NCBI GenBank assembly: GCA_014529385.2
Contig: CM043963.1
Coordinates: 64,219,469-64,283,468, forward strand
From: Adiantum capillus-veneris
Lineage: Eukaryota; Streptophyta; Polypodiopsida; Polypodiales; Pteridaceae
Reading direction: 5' to 3'
Length of the DNA stretch: 64,000 bases
This document shows, one piece after another, positions 23,801-36,432 of this stretch (its first letter is position 1; each line of letters starts with the position of its first letter). The notes beneath the pieces are model-generated. The model saw nothing but the letters and a program-made list of their open reading frames with translations. It was not told the DNA's origin and did not search any database. Both the position numbers and the translations under genes were made by a program.

Positions 23801-26800
23801 GGTGGACCTTTGCTTCTCTCTATGTTTCAAAAGAGTTAGCTTGGACAAGTGGTGGACCTTGGAACCAAGCCCCCATGTAAAACCTATAATGGTCACTCCA
23901 AGTGGTGAGAAATAATAACCTTTAAGATATAGCCTTATAGGTTGGACAAGTGGTGGACCTAACACAAAGATATTCTTAATATAATGACATAGAGTGGAAA
24001 ACTGGTGAATCTTGAGTCCAAACCACTCATTCTACTAGCAATAATAGCTTGGACAAGTGGTGGACCTTCAAAGTAAACCCCCCATCTACGAAATATCGTG
24101 GGTTTAAGGTATTTCGATGAAGCCTAGAATCTTGGAGACATGATGCAGCTTGCTTCTCTTCATGTTTCAATGGAGCCTATCTAGGACAAATGGTAGAGTA
24201 TCCTTCTCTCCATGTTCAATGGACCCTAGTTTGGACAAGTGGTGAAGCTTTGCTTCTCTCTATGATTCAATAGAGTTAGCTTGGACAAGTGGTGGACCTT
24301 GATACCAAAACCCCATGTAAAACCTATCATGGTCACTCCAAGTGGTGAGAAAGAATAACCTTTAAGATATAGCCTTATAGGTTGGACAAGTGTGGACCTT
24401 AACACCCAACTATTCTTAATATAATGACATAGAGTGACAAAGTGGTGAATCTTGAGACAAAACCACTCATGCTACTAGCGATAATAGCTTGAACAAGTGG
24501 TGGACCTTGAACGTAAACCCCCCATGTTTCAATAGAGTTAGCTTCGACAAATGGTGGAGCATCCTTCTCTCCATGTTTCAATGGATCCTAGCTTGGACAA
24601 GTGGTGGACCTTGGTTTCTCTCTATGTTTCAAGAGAGTTAGCTTGGACAAGTGGTGGACCCTGGGACCAAACCCCCAAGTAAAACCTATCATGGTCACTC
24701 CAAGTGATAAGAAAGAACAACCTTTAAGATATAGCCTTATAGGTTGGACAAGTGGTGGACCTTAACACACAGATATTCTTAATATAATGACATAGAGTGG
24801 AAAAGTGGTGAATCTTGAGATAAAACCACTCATGCAACTAGCGATAATAGCTTGGACAAGTGGTGGACCTTGAAAGTAAACACCCCATTTACAAAATATC
24901 ATGGGTTTAAGGTATTTCGATGGAGCCTAGCATCTTGGAGACATGGTGCATCTTGCTTCTCTTCATGTATCAATGGAGCCTATCTTGGACAAATGGTAGA
25001 GCATCCTTCTCTCCATGTTTCAATGGACCCTATCTTGGACAAGTGGTGGACCTTTTCTTCTCTCTATGATTCAATAGAGTTAGCTTGGACAAGTGGTGGA
25101 CCTTGAAACCAAACCCCCATGTAAAACCTATCATGGTCACTCCAAGTGGTGAGAAAGAATAACCTTTAAGATATAGCCTTATAGGTTTGACAAGTGTGGA
25201 CCTTAACACCCAAATATTCTTAATATAATGACATAGAGTAAAAAAGTGGTGAATCTTGAGACAAAACCACTCATGCTACTAGCGATAATAGCTTGGACAA
25301 GTGGTGTACCTTGAACGTAAACCCCCCATGTTTCAATAGAGTTAGCTTCGACAAATGATGGAGCATCTTTCTCTTCATGTTTCAATGGACCCTAGCTTGA
25401 ACAAGTGGTGGACCTTTGTTTCTCTTTATGTTTCAAGAGAGTTAGCTTGGACAAGTGGTGGACCTTGGGACCAAACCCCCATGTAAAACCTATTATGGTC
25501 ACTCCAAGTGGTAAGAAAGAATAACCTTTAAGATGTAGCCTTATAGGGTAGACGAGTGGTGGACCGTAACACCGAAATATTCTTAATATAATGACATAGA
25601 GTGAAAAAGTGGTGAATCTTGAGACCAAACCACTCATGCTACTCGTAATAATAGCTTGGACAAGCGGTGGACCTTGAATGTAAACCCCTCATCTACAAAA
25701 TATTGTGGGTTTAAGGTATTTTGATGGAGCCTAGCATCTTGGAGACATGGTGCAGCTTGCTTCTCGTCATGTTTCGATGGAGCCTATCTTGGAAAAATGT
25801 TGGAGCTTCCTTCACTCCATGTTTCAATGGAGCCTAGCTTGGACAAGTGGTGGACCTTTGCTTCTCTCTATGAGAAGAATAGAATTAGCTTGAATAAGTG
25901 GTGGACCTTGGAACCAAACCCCATGTAAACATATCATGGACATTTCAAGTGATGAGAAGAAATACCCTTTAAGATATACACTTATAGGTTGGACAACTGG
26001 TCGACCTTAACACCCAGATCTTCTTAATATAATGACATAGCATGGAAAAGTGGTGAATCTTGAGACCAAAACACGCATGCTACTAGAGATAATATGTTGG
26101 ACAAGTGGTGGACCTTGAATGTAAACCCCCCCATGTACGAAATATCATGGGTTTAAGGTATTTCGATGGAGCCTAGAATCTTGGAGACATGGTGCAGCTT
26201 TCCTCTCTTCATGTTTCAATGGAGCCTATCTTGGACAAATGGTAGACCATCCTTCTCTCCATGTTTCAATGGACCCTAGCTTGGACAAGCGGTGGACCTT
26301 TGCTTCTCTCTATGATTCAATAGAGTTAGCTTGGACAAGTGGTGGACCTTGGAACCAAACCCCCATGTAAAACCTATCATGGTCACTCCAAGTGGTGAGA
26401 AAAAATAACCTTTAAGATATAGCCTTATAGGTTGGACATGTGTGGACTTTAACACCCAAATATTCTTAATATAATGACATAGAGTGAGAAAGTGCTGAAT
26501 CTTGGGACAAAACCACTCATGCTACTAGGGATAATCCCCTGGACAAGTGGTGGACCTTGAACGTAAACCCCCCATGTCTCAATGGAGTTAGCTTCGAAAA
26601 ATGGTGGAGCATCCTTCTCTCCATGCTTCAATGCATCCTAGCTTGGACAAGTGGTGGACCTTTGTTTCTCTCTATGTTTCAATAGAGTTAGCTTGGACAA
26701 TTGGTCGACCTTGGGACCAAACCCCCATGTAAAACCTATCATGGTCACTCCAAGTGGTAAGAAACAATAACCTTTTAGATATAGCCTTATAGGTTGGACA

Positions 26801-28585
26801 AGTGGTGGACCGTAACACCCAGATATTCTTAATATAATGACATAGAGTGGAAAAGTTGTGAATCTTGAGACCAAACCACTTATGCTTCTGGTAATAATAG
26901 CTTGGACAAGTGGTGGACCTTGAATGTAAACCCCTCATCTACAAAATATTATGGGTTTAAGGTATTTCGATGGAGCCTAGCATCATGGAGACATGGTGCA
27001 TCTTGCTTCTCGTCATGTTTCAATTGAGCCTATCTTGGACAAATGGTGGGGCATCCTTCTCTCCATCTTCCAATGGAGCCTAGCTTGGACAAGTGGTGGA
27101 CCTTTGCTTCTCTCTATAAGAAGAATAGAGTTAGCTTGGATATGTGGTGGACCTTGGAACCAAACCCCCATGTAAAACATATCATGGACTTTTCAAGTGG
27201 TGAGAAAGAATATCCTTTAAGATATACCCTTATAGGTTGGACAAGTGGTCGACCTTAACACCCAGATCTTCTTAATATAATGACATAGAGTGGAAAAGTG
27301 GTGAATCTTGAGACCAAACCAGTCATGCTACTAGAGATAATAGGCTGGACAAGTGGTGGACCTTGAATGTAAACCCCCCATATATGAAATATCGTGGGTT
27401 TAAGGTATTTCGATGGAGCCTAGCATCTTGGACACATGGTGCAGCTTGCTTCTCTTCATGTTTCAATGGAGCCTATCTTGGAAAAATGGTAGAGCATCCT
27501 TCTCTCCGTGTTTCAATGGACCCTAGCTTAGACAAGTGGTGGACCTTTTCTTCTCTCTATGATTCAATAGAGTTAGCTTGGACAAGTGGTGGAGGTTGGA
27601 ACCAAACCCTCATGTAAAACCTATCATGGTCACTCCAAGTGGTGAGAAAGAAAAACCTTTTAGATATAGCCTTATAGGTTGGACATGTGGTGGACTTTAA
27701 CACCCAAATATTCTTAATATAATGACATAGAGTGAAAAAGTGGTGAATCCTGAGACAAAACCACTCATGCTACTAGTGATAATAGCTTGGAGAAGTGGTG
27801 GACCTTGAACGTAAACCCCCCATGCTTCAATAGAGTTAGCTTCGACAAATGGTGGAGCATCCTTCTCTCCATGTTTCAATGGATCCTAGCTTGGACAAGT
27901 GGTGGACCTTTGCTTCTCTCTATGATTCAATAGAGTTAGCTTGGGTGGTGGACCTTGAATGTAAACCCCCCATGTTTCAATAGAGTTAGCTTCGACAAAT
28001 GGTGGAGCATCCTTCTCTCCATGTTTCAATGGACCCTAGCTTGGACAAGTGGTGGACCTTTGCTTCTCTCTATGATTCAATAGAGTTAGCTTGGACAAGT
28101 GGTGGACCTTGGAACCAAACCCCCATGTAAAACCTATCATTGTCACTCCAAGTGGTGCGAAAGAATAACCTTTCAGATATAGCCTTATAGGTTGGACAAG
28201 TGGTGGACCTTAACACCCAAATACTCCTAATATAATGACATAGAGTGAAAAAATGGTGAATCTTGAGACAAAACCACTCATTCTACTAGAGATAATAGCT
28301 TGGACAAGTGGTGGACCTTGAACGTAAACCCCACATGTTTCAATAGAGTTAGTTTCGACAAATGGTGGAGCATCCTTCTGTCCATGTTTCAATGGAGCTT
28401 AGCTTGGACAAGTGGTAGACCTTTGTTTCTCTCCATGTTTCAATAGAGTTAGCTTGGACAAGTGGTGGACCTTGGGACCAAACCCCCATGTAAAACCTAT
28501 CATGGTTACTCCAACTGGTAAGAAAGAATAACCTTTAAGATGTAGCCTTATAGGTTGGACAAGTGGTGGACCTTATTTCCACTCT
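17881..28585 (+). repeat. Main tandem array of ~440-bp and ~363-bp units
   Basis: About 26 head-to-tail units, each with several copies of the 20-bp core TTGGACAAGTGGTGGACCTT. Using the landmark CTTATAGGTTGG as register, spacings read by eye are mostly about 438-449 bp (type A) or about 359-367 bp (type B), with odd ones of about 259, 391 and 514 bp. Type B lacks most of the A segment that runs from ACGAAATATCGTGGGTTTAA to the CTTCATGTTTCAATGG region. A and B alternate irregularly. Open frames of 60-90 codons recur only because the unit recurs. No gene is supported. Confidence 0.9.
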
Positions 28586-28732
28586 TAACACCCATGAAAT
28601 AGAGTGGAAATAAGGTCCACCACTTGTCCAACCTATAAGGCTACATCTTAAAGGTTATTCTTTCTTACCACTTGGAGTAACCATAATAGGTTTTACATGG
28701 GGGTTTGGTCCCAAGGTCCACCACTTGTCCAA
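28454..28732. repeat. Near-perfect palindrome at array inversion point
   Basis: Two arms of about 132 bp (28454-28585 and 28601-28732) are reverse complements with very few differences. They are separated by a 15-bp loop (28586-28600). To the left all repeat units point one way; to the right they point the other way. Confidence 0.9.
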
Positions 28733-30440
28733 CCTATTTTCCCTAGTAGGTTTGGTCCCAAGTTCACAACTTATCCACTCTATGTCATTATATTAAGAAT
28801 AATTGGGTGTTAAGGTCTACCACTTGTCCAACCTATAAGGTTATATATTGAATGATATTTTTTCTCACCACTTGTAATTCCCATGATATGTTTTACATGG
28901 GGGTTTTGTTCCAAGGTCCACCACTTTTCCAAGATAACTCTATTCAAACATAGAGAGAAACAAAGGTCCACCACTTGTCCAAGCTAGGCTCCATTGAAAC
29001 ATGGAGAGAATGATACTCCACCATTTATCCAAGATAGGCTGCATTGAAACATGGAGAGAAGCAAGCTTTACCATGTTTCCAAGCAGGGCTCCATTGAAAC
29101 ACTCTAGGTGGTTTTATTTCAAGGCCCACCACTTGTTTAACCTATTATCCCTAGTAGCATGAGTGGTTTGGTTTCAAGATTCACCACTTGTACACTCTAT
29201 GTCATTATATTAAGAAGAAAAATGTGTTAAGGTCCACCACTTGTCTAACCTATAAGGTTATATCTTAAATGGTATCATTTCTCGCCACTTGAAATGCCCA
29301 TGATATGTTTTACATGGGAGTTTCATTCCAAGATCCACCACTTGTCCAAGCTAACCATATTCAAACATAGAGAGAAACAAAGGTCCACGACTTGTCCAAG
29401 CTAGGCTCCATTGAAACATGGAGAGAAGGAACCTCCACCATTTCTCCTAGATAGGCTCCATTAAAACATGGAGAGAACTAAGTTCCACCATGTCTCCAAG
29501 ATGCTAGGCTCCATTGAAATACGCAAAACCCATGATATTTTGTACATGGGGGATTTACATTCAAGGTCAACCACTTGTCCAACCTATTATCCCTAGTAGG
29601 TTTGGTCTCACGATTCACCACTTTTCCACTCTATGTCATTATACTAAGAGGAATTGGGTGCTAAGGTCCACCACTTGTCTAGCCTATAAGGTTATACCTT
29701 GAATGGTATTTTTTCTCACCACTTGTAATGCCCATGACATGCTTTACATGGGGGTTTTGTTCCAAGGTTCACCACTTGTCCAAGCTAATTCTATTGAAAC
29801 ATAGAGAGAAACAAAGGTCCACCACTTGTCCAAGCTAGGCTACATTGAAACATGGACCTTAATACCAAATTATTCCTAGTAGCATGAGTGATATTTTGTA
29901 CATGGGGGGTTTACATTCAAGGTCCACCACTTGTCCAACCTAATTTTCCTAGTAGGTTTGGTCGCAAGATTCACCACTTGTCCAACCTATAAGGTTATAT
30001 ATTGAATGGTATTTTTTCTCACCACTTGTAATGTCCATGATATGTTTTACATGGGGGTTTTGTTCCAAGGTCCACCACTTGTCCAAGCTAAATCTGTTCA
30101 AACATAGAGAGAAACAAACGTCCACCACTTGTCCAAGCTAAGCTCCATTGAAACATGGAGAGAATGATGCTCCACCATTTATCCAAGATAGACTCCATTG
30201 AAACATGGAGAGAAGTAAGCTCCACCATGTCTCCAAGATGCTAGAGTCCATTGAAATACCCAAAACCCATGATAATTTGTACATGGGGGTTTACATTCAA
30301 GGTCCACCACTTGTCCAACCTATTATCCCTAGTAGCATGAGTGGTTTGGTCTCAGGATTCACCACTTGTCCACTCTATATCATTATATTAAGAAAAATTG
30401 GGTTTCCATATCTAAATGGATCTTTGCTTAGATAAGTGGT
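28601..30440 (-). repeat. Inverted portion of the tandem array
   Basis: The same units appear in reverse complement (AAGGTCCACCACTTGTCCAA). They are more truncated and diverged than the left array. The array ends near 30440 beside a retrotransposon fragment. Confidence 0.9.
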
Positions 30441-30486
30441 AGACCTTGAGACCTAAATACCCAGGAATTGGGATTTTCCCACTTTA

Positions 30487-31170
30487 CCTAATATGGTCTT
30501 CTACAAAGAAATTTAGGATTGGGATGCCAAAATTCTAGATCTCACACTCAAAGGAGGACAACTAAAAATACAATTTGCCTATAGTAAAGAGGAATGGAAG
30601 GAAGCTCTAGGTGATTTCCAATTAAACAAGCATCAACCATCAACCACAATTACAACTACAACTCCAATAAAGACTTCTACTACTCCACCAATGCAAGGCC
30701 CGCCAGGCAAGTTTGGATACCCAAAAGTCAATTGGTCAATCGATCTCAACAAATTTGGGTGCCCAAAAGATTGCTATGCACCTCCAACAACCATAAGAGA
30801 AAACAATTGTATCCATCTTTTCAACAAGAACCACTGCTACTAAAGATGAAATGGATATGGCAACCAAAGGAGAAATGTGCATCTCAGAGTAGAAGACCAA
30901 CTGCCCAAAGCAGACAAGTCAAACCATGGGTACCAAAGACCCCACCACAACTCAAACCAACCTCCATCAGGTACAAGTGGATACCTAAAGTCAAACCACC
31001 AACCACGATTAGACCCATCAGTTCCAGTCAAAAAACAGTGGACGATACATATCGCACCATAAAATAACGTGCTCAAGTGCTACAAAGTTTACTCTTCAAG
31101 AGAGTTCAGGCACAACATACCTCACCAACGAAAACCCTTGCGTACAATGCTCAAGACCCACCTCTGACAT
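30487..31170 (+). pseudogene. Retroelement polyprotein fragment with WxPK repeats
   Basis: A decayed frame starts near 30520 (DWDAKILDLTLKGGQLKI) and shifts frame near 30700. It then gives an open stretch with five copies of a short motif: QVWIPK, QIWVPKRLL, KWIWQPK, KPWVPK and YKWIPK, spaced by basic, Gln/Pro-rich linkers. TAA at 31065-31067 interrupts it, and the frame continues to TAG near 31170. The same motif series lies downstream of a retropepsin at 62755-64000, so this is probably the post-protease linker of a related LTR element; WVPK words are also known in plant Copia linkers. A function is not known; the regular Trp and basic residues suggest nucleic-acid or protein contact (inference). 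Confidence 0.6.
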
Positions 31171-32270
31171 AGCATAGCATGTTTAACTGCATTGACATCA
31201 ATAGCATTATAGGACCAATCAGGGCCATGCATAGACACGACTTTGTAGCCCATGCGCACAACCAGAATACTCAGTTATTCGGCAGACCAAAGCAAGGACG
31301 GGGAAGACAATCTGAAAATGGGCAAAGCCTATCGATGTGGAAGAGATACGGGCAATGTTTTGAAGTAATTGTGTGTTAACGTACGATCTTTCTTGAATGA
31401 ATTAGTCCATTGCCCACGTAACACAATAATTGGGGAATGCAATGAGTTAATCCTTAATATGTGTGTATATTGCACATAACCGCTAAAAACCATAAATAGT
31501 ACAATTTTTACTTATATTGTGTGTTTTCAGGCCAAAATCATTATGAAAATGGAGTAGTCCACAAAAATATGGCCAAATGATAAATTTAGGAGTGTTTAAG
31601 TATTTTTTGCGTACAGGATGGAATTTTTTGAGCAATGAGGTTAATTTTCCTTTAATTTTGCTAATAAAAGCCAAGAAAACAAAAAAAAGAATGAGTAAGA
31701 ATGTCAGAATTGGATTCCGACTTCAAAAGCCAAATCTCAAAGCTCAATGGAACAACCAAATTTTTTTTGAAGCAAGTCCGATCAGAAAACTCGGCGGCCA
31801 CTCCAACTCACTAATCATCTGGAGCAAAATGCGACAAAAAGGTCCATGGATGTCAGTTTTCAGAGACTTTGGATGCGAGAGTACATTGTAAGGCCTATTC
31901 AACTCACTGGGTAGGCTTTAGCACGGGTGTCGGAAAAGTCCAGGTATGTATAATCTCTTGGGCCATATTTCCTTCATTTTCATTCTAGACTTTAGAGGGA
32001 GAGCTCCGAGTGTAAATTTCATCGAACTTCCACACTCTCTTACGCCCTAATTTTTTGTCCAGCCATGAGGGGTAAGTTCCTAACTATGTCTAGAAGAATT
32101 TTGGATATCACATTGTCAACCACACGAGCAGTAGGAGGCACACATACATAAACCAATCTAGGAACTTTCGAGATCAGAACCACTAACACCGGCCACACCA
32201 GACCTCCATATTGCACCAAAAGTGAACCAGAGGCTCTTCACTAGTAGGAAGCACAATGCTGGGTCAATGA
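31171..32270. other. No gene recognised
   Basis: Presumed interior of the plus-strand retroelement. Only short frames; a weak frame at 31577-31891 shows no family resemblance. Confidence 0.4.
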
Positions 32271-33488
32271 TGCAAAAAGACTCAGAAAAAATGACCTAGT
32301 ATCTTGGGCGCGTTGAAGATAGAGGACCCAAATCTGAACCAAAATTCATATATTTGTTGGGACTATCATGTTAGGGATTTTTGGAGAGTTAGGGGTGCAA
32401 TGAAGGTCAAGTCATCAGTGAACAATAAGATGACCATATCCTTACCGCAAAGCGACATTTTGCACCACAATACAAAATATTGATCCGTTTAACCTCAAAT
32501 TCAAAGGAGGCACTCTATACCTTACAATGGAACCTTACCAACCTTCAGTGAGGAGATAGCTAGTGACTAAAGACTCCAAGTCAAGCTCGGCTTAAAACAA
32601 AATTGTCAACCTAATCGAAGATAACAACAAGTGCCAGAAACATAACCAAGGGCTTCACCCTACATACTTCACCTAGTAGAAGCTATATGGGGCAAGATTA
32701 GGACCCAAATTTCACTAATTTGTTAAAATTATCTTAGGTGCACCGAAGATAATCTGCTAGGTTGAAAGAACATTTTGCATGCACATTCATATGGCATGAT
32801 TCCCCTACCCCTCACAGAGCCCACATCACGCTGGTACACTCATTTCCTTCACAACTACTCTCAAATGCATGTTACCGCACCAAATAGACTCAAGTATCCC
32901 AAAACTAACTTTTAGCCTATCAATTCAGAACCCAACTTTATGTGACATCAAGGATCTACCCATCACAACCAATCACGGTGCCAAAAACACAAAACTTGCT
33001 CCTACACAACATTACAGAAGAAAGAAGGGCAGCCATCTCAAAATTGAATGACTCTTCAATAGAGGTGCACATCATAGAATACTAGGTTGTTGAAGCCCTA
33101 AGGCTGCAAAGAGGAGGAAAACCTCTGAGAGACAGAGGGTAGCCCACAGCCGACATTTTCACTAGTCGATCAACTTCCTTCTCGGATCTAAAGTAAAGAG
33201 GGATAGAGCGGCTCTTCCACTCTATCATCAGCACTTTCATTTCATTGCTAAAGACCTCCCATATACACAGTTCCAAATCATGTCGTGAAATCCACATTCA
33301 CCCAGGCCTCAAAGAGAGAGGCATGACAGAAGTAGACCATGCCCGGTATATTCACAAAAATCCAGAGAACGTCTCCTTCTCCAGAAGTGTTAGTAAGGAT
33401 TGCTTACCATGCTATCGGCCAGGCACAACATTTACGGCCTACCCCAGAGAAAAATCTATGGCTACTCAACAGGAAAGAAGAAGAATAA
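32271..33488 (+). pseudogene. Heavily stop-ridden retroelement coding remnant
   Basis: One plus-strand frame from about 32290 reads as protein-like sequence (YLGRVEDRGPKSEPKF, TSNSKEALYTLQWNL) interrupted many times by TAG, TAA and TGA. Many lie where CAG, CAA or CGA would be natural. No family recognised. It leads into the long frame from 33489. Confidence 0.35.
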
Positions 33489-35888
33489 GTGCAGACAAGA
33501 GCTCCACTAGTGAGGACCAGACTAAGGACCAGACTAGTCGATGTCCTTAGCCAAGAGACAACTACTGTAGCAAAAGCCGCGAAAAGTGACAAGAAAGAAG
33601 AAGAGACGGCGGAGGAAGACACTCCCCTCAAAAGAAAGAAAAGAGAAAATGGGAAAGCAAAGGTAGAGGACACAAAAATAGCAAAATGTCCATGCCCTGC
33701 AGCAACGTCAGAAGAACCAATCCAAAAAGCAGCAAGAGTAGAAAGAGAGAAGATGGCTTTTGAGCTAGAAAGAGGACTCAAAGGGGATTTTTAGGAAAAA
33801 TGAAAACCGTCTCCAAAAAGAATCAAAATTCAAACCAAACACCCAATATTTGGTGAAAAGGACGATCCTCGGGCTGGCTCAGAACATCTCTATCATAAAG
33901 AAGAACGGCAACGAGAATAGTCCCAGGCACAAGAAGAAGCCAATACACCACCTAGGGAGGATTCACCCAAAGAACCAATCAACCCTACTGCAGAAGTTCC
34001 ACATTTCTCTCCCCCAAGTGCACCACCACAGCCAGAAGACACAACACAACCACAACCAGAGGAGGCCACTCCCATTGTTAGCAGTTTGGAACCAGAAATA
34101 GAACCGCCCAAAGCAACTGTCAATGAGCAAGAGGGTGAACCAGCTAGCCCGATAGAGACATCCAATACTCAAGCCAACCAGCCAGATGAGACAATCACCG
34201 AGGCTCAGGACACACAAACGGATCAACCTAAAGCGAGCAACACAAGAAGAATGGATAATCTAGAGGACATAGATGAATATGCCCAGTATGCACACGATGT
34301 GATGAACAAAATGAAAGAAGAGATTTATGCTTTCCACCAGCAACTTCATAGCGTATATAGGCAATTGCGGCTCTCAAATGAAAGGCTAGACATGTCCTAT
34401 GTTTGTGTCGAATCATACAAAGAAGCCATGGAATTCAAAAAAAAGGAATTGGCTGCACTAACTACAAAGTTAGCAGCGGATTTGGAAGCTCTCTAGACAA
34501 GAAATCAGCAACAAGAGCAACAAGTCACAACAGCCACCTTAGCTCTACAAGAGTCTGCTTCAACAATCAACAGGCTATAGATTCAGCTAAACATTGCAAA
34601 TACTCAATTGGCACAATCAAAAGCCAAATGCCAAGAGCAAAATACATTGCTAAATCAACCACATACCAAGCAATAGAATAAAAAGCTAAAGACCTTGAGA
34701 TGGAGCTGAAGTTAGAGAAAATGCAAAGAAGAGAGCTCTCTATCAAGTTTATGCAGCGGGAGGAGAGATACCAATAGGAAATAGACCAACTAAAAGCAAA
34801 ATTATTCAAAGCTCAAGCAATAGCCACGGCACAAGCTACAACACCATAGGAAGGACAAGTAGATTCCGCAATGCAAGATCAAGATACCCTACATTTTATG
34901 GATTTTGAAGCAGCAGCCACCAGAGAGGCTGGTCGTCCCGATCTGAATATTTCTCATGATGAAGTTGGACCCTCCGCTCAACTAAAAATCTTGATTGCTG
35001 AGGAAGAAGCAGCATTAAAAAAGCAAGTGGAAGACGAGACAGAGGCCATCTAGAAGGAATCCATGCAGTCGATACTGCATCCATCAATGTCAGCCTCCTC
35101 ACATCACCAAATATCAATGAGGAATGGCATCAGCAATCTCAACCCTTTCCTCTCATCAAATTTGAAGTACTCCAAATCAAAGAGAGATTACTCAAAGATT
35201 TCCAAGGGGACCCAACACTGGCACATCCCAAATGGCGAGAGATGTGGTTGAACTGACACCCCAAGTATTTGATCTTGTATACAAATGTGCCAACCCATAT
35301 AAAACAAGATCCTGTGCAGTGCCCAGTACCAAGAGTCCAAAGTTGGCAGCAACACTTTCTCCTCCATCAAAAGCGGCCTACTTGGCTCAACTACCCAAGG
35401 TTTCCACCCCCTTCAGATAACCAACCACAGAGGACTACATGGTGGATACATTGTCCTCGACCATTCAGTTGTTTCGTGGCATTTCAGATTTAGCATGCAT
35501 CATGCTGGTAAAGATTGCCAAAATTCTCTTAACTTGTTTGTTGCATACTTTTCACCGTGCAGAGAAAACACATGCAGCATGGATGTCCTTTCTCGAAGGC
35601 ACCAAGGGCTTATGCTATGATTTATCTGGCCATCCCTTCGAAGAAGTGCTTCATGGATTTTATGCTAGGGTGATGTGTCTACCATCCTACTACATGCAGA
35701 CATTTGAAGAAGCATTCTACACGGGCTTCTTCACTTATCGGTCCAAAATATTTGGCCCCATCATCACCAATCTGCATGCAAGATTTTTTAGTTGCTCTAC
35801 AGTTGAACAAAAAAATAAAGTAACCATGCATTTTATGTCCATTGTAGGTAAAGTACTCCACCTCAGATACCAACAAGGTCTCGAGTAG
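33489..35888 (+). pseudogene. Coiled-coil protein of LTR element, before 3' LTR
   Basis: A decayed long reading frame, about 800 codons. It starts with a Lys/Glu-rich segment (AKSDKKEEETAEEDTPLKRK). A Pro/Gln/Glu/Thr-rich linker follows around 33950-34230, then a long predicted coiled coil around 34290-34850 (EEIYAFHQQLHSVYRQLRL; MELKLEKMQRRELSIKF). The C-terminal globular-looking part is at 35232-35888 (HAAWMSFLEGTKGLCYDL; YYMQTFEEAFYTGFFTYRS). Interruptions are stops such as TAG 33792, TAG 34494 and TAG 35051, with frameshifts near 34680 and 35225. The end lies about 80 bp before the polypurine tract, so it is the last ORF of the element. It could be an extra ORF after pol or the body of a non-autonomous element; no RT or integrase is visible nearby. 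Confidence 0.5.
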
Positions 35889-35968
35889 CACTCACAAAGA
35901 ACAGTGGCAAGGAAGCCCGTCAACAACTACTTAGCACCCTAAGTAGTTGCGTCGCGGACGACACATGC

Positions 35969-35981
35969 AAAAAAGGGGGGG
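35969..35981 (+). promoter_or_regulatory. Polypurine tract of plus-strand LTR element
   Basis: AAAAAAGGGGGGG sits two bases before TGTTAGC, the expected position of the plus-strand primer just inside a 3' LTR. Confidence 0.75.
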
Positions 35982-35983
35982 AA

Positions 35984-36432
35984 TGTTAGCTACTTAGCTA
36001 ACAAGAGCCGAAGAAAGAGCGTCAAAAGAGATGCCACTCATTTTTTAAAATCCAATCCAATGTATTAAATCCCTTTGTATCACTGAAAAATCCCGCAAAG
36101 TCCAAAGCCATTGTAATATTATTGATTGTCAATGAGTCTAAAGAGGTTGAGGGCCTCTAAGTTGTAATCATATACAGTTTCTAAACTTTGTATTGAGCCC
36201 AAATAGCTAGAAGTCCATTCTTTGAACCTTGGCTAAGGTATAAAAGTCAACTTTCATAATTAAAAATCTAAGTTTTTGGATAATGAAAGTAAGCATTTGC
36301 TGCAAAAGCCTAACGTGAGTCTATTGTTTCTTTGATTGTTTGTGTCTCTCTTGTACAGTGTTGCATTGCTATTCCAAGAATACCAACGCATTTGCAAGTG
36401 AAAGCTCTTCCATTTAACGTAAGCTTCTTGCA
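35984..36432 (+). repeat. 3' LTR of plus-strand element
   Basis: Starts TGTTAGCTACTTAGC after the polypurine tract and probably ends CTTCTTGCA. It contains a TATA box (TATAAAAG at 36239-36246). It shares GGCTAAGGTATAAAAG, TTTTTGGATAATGAAA and a terminal ACGTAAG block with the minus-strand LTR at 55761-56167, so the two elements belong to related families. The end was placed by aligning those two LTRs by eye. Confidence 0.7.

Noticed and set aside
28210-28392. Small proteins on the minus strand of the repeats (MKHG... frames)
   Set aside because: They recur only because the unit recurs; starts and ends follow the repeat register and no family resemblance or promoter is seen.
17881-30440. CRISPR-like array because of short regular repeats
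   Set aside because: Repeats are inside larger homologous units, spacers are themselves repeated, and the context is a plant genome without cas genes.
33404-33781. Ser/Phe-rich minus-strand frame with membrane-like stretches
   Set aside because: It is the antisense shadow of the Lys/Glu-rich plus-strand retroelement frame.
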